Below, piece by piece: positions 50,901 to 56,900 of a stretch of DNA of 64,000 bases. The position numbers and the translations under genes are program-made. Numbering within the stretch: position 1 is the first letter of the stretch; each line of letters begins with the position of its first letter. This DNA is from Hetaerina americana. Lineage: Eukaryota > Arthropoda > Insecta > Odonata > Calopterygidae. Below the pieces are notes generated by a model. The model made no database searches and was not told the origin of the DNA. It saw only the letters and a program-made list of their open reading frames with translations. The stretch is taken from NCBI GenBank assembly GCA_022747635.1, contig JAKTNV010000001.1:28313990-28377989 (forward strand), given 5' to 3'.

Positions 50901-53900
50901 TAATAGGAAGAATGGGAGTTCAGGTGAGATTGAATAAATGTGATTTGCATAGATAAATTCATCTCTGGATTTCCACCAGATAGGGAACTCTTGTTTCTGC
51001 TTATATCTCAATTTCCTATTCATCCATCACAACCTGGACATCTAAAAATGATGCAACCCAGTTATCTGTCTCAGTGCATCTTTAATATATTCATTTCTTT
51101 CGCATGTATAATTGTATTTTACCTTTATAAATCTTGTAATTATCTCAAAAACATACCAAAGAATCACGAGAGCTAATATAATATTGAACATTTTCCATTA
51201 TAAATATTTTAACTGCGGAAATCAGCAAAACCAAAACCAAAGTAATTTGATTTTGTTGGCATTCATTTTATTGTGTCTATCTTTGGAAATGTTCAGCTTC
51301 CTCAAAATATGTATTATATGGCTAAGACAAAATGTGTATAAAATGTTAAAATAAAAATGTATAGTGAATTTGAGACCCATTTGAAAACTTCTATCAGAAT
51401 ATTGGTCCTATTAAAAGTAAAATTGTTGGGTATAACTTTAGCTAGATAACCAGTGCCATCATAGTATAAATAATTGCACCCATAAACCTCAATATTTCAC
51501 ACTGGCTTGATTTTTGGAAATATGAAAGCTGGTTTGTCAGTTACTTGAATCATTCTTCAAATTATGCTTGTCAAAAGTGATAGAGATAAAGTCCTTGCCT
51601 ATTTTTTACAGCTTCGCCAGCCACTGGAGAAAGCAACATTCCACTTGGCATGGTCTCCTGAATCACTGCCAACGCGGGAGGCCATGGCTCCCCTTTTCCG
51701 CTTATTACGCTCAGCCTTGAGTCCTCTATCATCCGCTCTTTTACCACCCAATTTCACTCGTGCACTCCTCGCAACATGGGATGCAATCTTAGCACAAATA
51801 CGGAGACAAATGGAGGCATCAGCAACAAGTGGCGTAAGTATTTTATTAATAAATAAATATAATTAGCTGTCATAAATGTCCCCATCACGTTATATCTTTC
51901 CTTCCCCTATCTTCCTGTGGTAAAATTAATTTCATCTTTATCATTATGAAATAAAATACACTTTTGATTGAGTTTAAAAAATTTAATTATTTACATCATT
52001 TCCAGTAATGATTGTCATGATTTAATGTGTTGGAGTACTTAAATGATTAGATCCCAATATCAGGAAATATAAAAAAAAGGTAAGTAAATTCGATCTTGAA
52101 TGCATAATGTACAATAAGAATGACACAATCAATTCCCAGATAGAAGAGAGATACCAAGATGGAAGAATAAGATATGGCCAAGAGGGTTAACCTATTACTA
52201 AAATATCACAAATATTTATAGCTTTTTATGAGAGAAAATGGTGATAACCAAGTGTAAAAAATTCCCCCTGCGAACATTTATGCTTACAAGCTTTGAGTTA
52301 AATTAGGGTCATATCAGAAATGATGTTACAATTCTTCAAAGGCAAGAAGGATTTTATTATTCTTCTTTCAAAGAGCTTCATTGAAAACCTATTTTAATGC
52401 TGAAATATGTCTAATAAAATCTGCTCCAATGACTACCTTCTCCTGTGACCACATTTCTCCATTTGCCAATTTATTTGCAATATATCCATGTAAATTTTAC
52501 CTTCTCTCTGTATCAGCCCCATTTTACAGGATTTTCCCACTAGCAATAATACTCTTCTCAGGATCCTCTAAAAATAGGCTAAGGGAAGTTCAATATACAG
52601 TTGAAATTTCAGTAAAAAATTATTCTTGTGATTAATATAATGCACTTCAAAATCACAACCTATGCGAGATGAATCAGTGGAAAATTTTCATTTCACACTG
52701 GAAAAAATGGACTATATGCAATGCTTCAAGAGGCATTTAGCAAGGAATCTATGAGTTGGGTAAAGCATTTTTGTTGGTACAACCACTTCCAGTACGGACA
52801 AACCTCAACTGAAGATGAACCAAGAAGTGAACAACCATTGACGTTAATCAAGAACATCCACATCAACAGTGTGAATGTTTAGTGTGCGCAAGCCATTTAG
52901 GTTTTTTTAAAAGATTAACTGCCAGGGAGATAGCCAATGAAGTTGACATTAGTGTTGGATTGTGCTCCACTATTTTGACTGAACTTTTGGACTTGCAGCG
53001 CACCACATCCCAATTTGTGCCGCGAGTGTTAATGGATGAACAGATACAAAAATGTCTTGACTTCAGCCAGGAACTGCTCAATCATTCAAATGATGATCAA
53101 AACTTCTTAAAAACAATTCCCACAGGCAACAAAAGCTGGGTTAATGATTATGTTATAGAAACTAAAGCCCAGTCTTCACAATGGAAGGGGTCATCTTCCC
53201 CACGACCCAAAGACGCTTGGTGGTGATGATCAAACTAAACATATTGATGGTATGATGTTGATCAATTTCTTTGATTGGGAAGGGATTTTTTGTTGTGAAT
53301 ATCTCTCCAAAGGACTAAAAGTGAATGGGTAGCACAATATAGAGGCTATGAGAAGATTAAGACATGCCATGTTATGGAAGAGACCACAAATGTGGAAAAA
53401 CAAGTCTTGGTGCTTTCATCACGACAACGCACCTGCTACCATTGACTGTTACCAATTTTTTGGCCACAAACAGCACACTGGTGATCCCCCAGCCACTATC
53501 TGGAATTTTTGCCAGCATTCTTCCTCCTATTGCCTTAGTTGAAATCCACCTGTAAAGAATGCCGATTTGAAAATATTGATGACATCCAGCAAAATTGTAC
53601 TGCAGACTTAAAGGGTATCCTGAAAGAAGCATTCCAGGCAACTTTCAAAAGCTGGAAAAATGTTGGGAGCATTGCATTAGTAGCCAGGGGCTGTATTTTA
53701 AAGGCACCAAGCATGATTAAAGTGTAACTAATAAAATCAAGTATTTATTCAAACAGTTTCATCTTTTTTTTAGCTGACCCTCTATAATGAAATTTGGTAC
53801 TGGTATATTCTTTTCATGACAATTGTTATTGTGCACTCACAAGAGGTTAATGGAATTATTGTATTACTAGCCCTTAAAATTAGCATATTATTGTGCGGAA

Positions 53901-56900
53901 ATATTCTAGCTAATATGCCATTTACATTAATTTGTTTCTTAATTCACCAATGGTTGATTTCCTTAAGAGTGAGATTCTTGCATTTAACTAGAAGATAATA
54001 CACTCAAAATCTTGAGTCAGTAATAAGTTACCTTACCTTACCCTTCTAGCAGTTTAAGCAATTCAAAAAGGCTCCTTTTCATGCAGGATAAGCTCTCCTC
54101 TTTCTACAATCGACTATCAGAAGCTTTGGCAATCCTTGCCCATTACTTTTCCAATGGTGATAATGGACGATGGGATGCTGAGGATGAGCAAACAAGAGCA
54201 GTTGGACCACCTCCACCTCCGTTAACTCCACAACTTCTTGCTACACCATCATATTCATCCACACGTCAGCTGCTCTCCTACCATATTTCAAGTACACAGC
54301 AATTAATAGATATGTACCATGCAGAGAGGCTCCGCATGCAACAACAAATAATGGCATCTGGGTCGGTGAGCAGTGAAACCGAGAGAGCCGAATATGGGAC
54401 TCTTACTGTGAGGGCATATTTTAACCATGACTCCCTATGTGTGGAAGTGCTCAGTGCCCGAGACATCATTCCACTAGATCCCAATGGTAAGAAATAATTT
54501 ACAACATTATCATTTGCCCTTCAAGCAGTAAGAAATAGTTTTTTACCACATTATGTTTATGCGATTTCTGTTTCATTTCCCAGTGTGGTGGGGGATGGTC
54601 TTTGAGTAGGGGTTTTAAACACTTTGAGCCTATTATGTCTCCAATCATTTCTGCAAAAAACTGTGATTGCTGAATAAGAATTAAAATTAATAGAGATCTT
54701 ACTGCATTAACTAAGGAAACTATGTAAAATAATTTGAGATGTATGTACTTCATAGATAATTGTATTTTTTACTCGCAACAATACCAACCTCCGAATAAAG
54801 TTAGAACTGCCCTGTTGAAAATTCAAACTGATAGATATTTCATAAAATTTGTGGACACAATAGCAAACATTTTTATTAATGTAGAATTATATTTTTTTAC
54901 AGGATTCAGTGATCCATTTGTGATTATTGAGCTACTTCCAAGAGCCATCTTCTCTCACTGCAGCGAGCAGAGAACAAGTGTCCAAAAGAAAACATTAAAT
55001 CCTTTATTTGATGAATGTTTTGAATTGTAAGTAACAAATAAAGAAACAGCATGTTTGCAACCAAGCACCTTATGCACCTAATACATATAAGCTCAAATGA
55101 ACTTCCTCTTTCATCTTTGTTCTTTGCTAAATTATCCTTGCCAGAATCTTCTTTTTTGGAATCATCAGACTGTTTGTTCTGAAGGTTTCACATTTTTCTG
55201 CCTTTTCTTTTGGGTATGGGGATAATTACATTGTTCTTCAACTCCATCATTATTTCTTCGCTAATATGAATATCATATATTAGGCTGTATAGCTTTGTCA
55301 GGATCTCTCATTTCTGACTTTTTTTATATTATTGATAACTAGTGCCTTTTTTGCCCTCAAGTCCTTTGCTGCAGCGTCAAATCCAGACTGGAAGATGCAG
55401 TCTCCTTTCTCATCAGTGTTGATGGTGATCTCTTCTTCCAGCATTCTGATATGCATTTATTTTCTACCATAAAGATTCTTCTATAGGTGGATGATTTTTG
55501 TGCTGTGAAATTCTCACATTTTGTTACATGTCTGTGAATAACTCCATTTTATTAACTACCACAGATTTCCCCACATTTCTTTACACTCTTTTCATTTCTT
55601 CATTTTGTCTACATCTTGAGTAAGAATTTTACCACTTTTCATCATGAATGGAATTGAATTTGTGCTGCATTCATTGAAGCAGTGTCACACAGTCCTGGAA
55701 GCTGCTTCAACTTTTGCCTGAATTAGGTCATGCTGCCCTTGATCCCACAGAGTCTTAATCATTTCTCCTATAGCTTTTCTCTCTTTTTGGCTGATTTCAT
55801 TTCTCAGCCTCCTGCAGTCTATGTGTCCTTCCTCAGTCATCATATTTATAAAATATAGTTAAGAGGTGAAACTATATTTTTTAAATTGCCTTTTTCCAGA
55901 AAATGTTTGAAAGTATTTTTTACCATTAAAAAAGGTATCTACATCAGTCATAAATGAAGTATCCTGCACAAATAATTTTATTAATTGGGGTCAAATATTT
56001 TTTTAATTTGAAAAATATAACTGAAGGGAAAATATTGAAAGTCATCATAAAACTATTGTAATTTCATGGTAATTAAATGACTCAATTGATATTTGTCAAA
56101 ACACCAGAATTTAAATTCATTTTTGGAAATCTTCCGCTAGTTTCCTCATCTTAATTTTGTGTTATAATGCTCTATGCTGAACTATATTTTTACCTATTCA
56201 CATCCCCAGCAGGAAAGTAGAGTAGCCACTTTTGTGACTTAAAAGATAATTTTGAAAAATAAAATTGTTTTCAAACTACAAATTTTTCTGAAACTCAGCA
56301 AACTGTTAATAACCTGGGCACATTTAATCTGTTGCCTGCACAGGAAATAATGCAAACTTCTTCCAATTCCTCTCGTGAAAATATCTCACAGCAGTTTGAT
56401 CAGTACTATAACTTTTTCAAAGTTATTAATATAGTTTAAAGAGAAAATTTATTGTATTTCATTGGGATTACAGCATCAATGGATCATTGTTTCTCCCTGT
56501 AATTCCACTACTGGGGGGCATAAGCCATATGTATCTAAAATCTCAGTGGAAAGCTGAATTACAAGTTTTACCCTTAATGCTAATTCTGATTCTGTCCTAT
56601 ACAAGTACATATTTCAATTTTATTAAAGGTGGGTTAATATGATTGACTGTACAATCTGTTTGCATGCTTGTTATATTTTTCTAATTAAGAAAAATGGCAA
56701 CCTCATATTACCATTACATTCAGAATTATTAAATATTATTGTTCAAATTTAACTTTTCAACATTAAACCCTGTGCACTAATGGCATAAAATAAGGTTCCT
56801 CAAAATGTTAGACCAAGGGGGCAGTTGATCTTTCTGCACGTAATTTAGCGCTAATTAATGATAATTTATTGCATTTTTTGTGCTGAATTCAGTCAAAACA

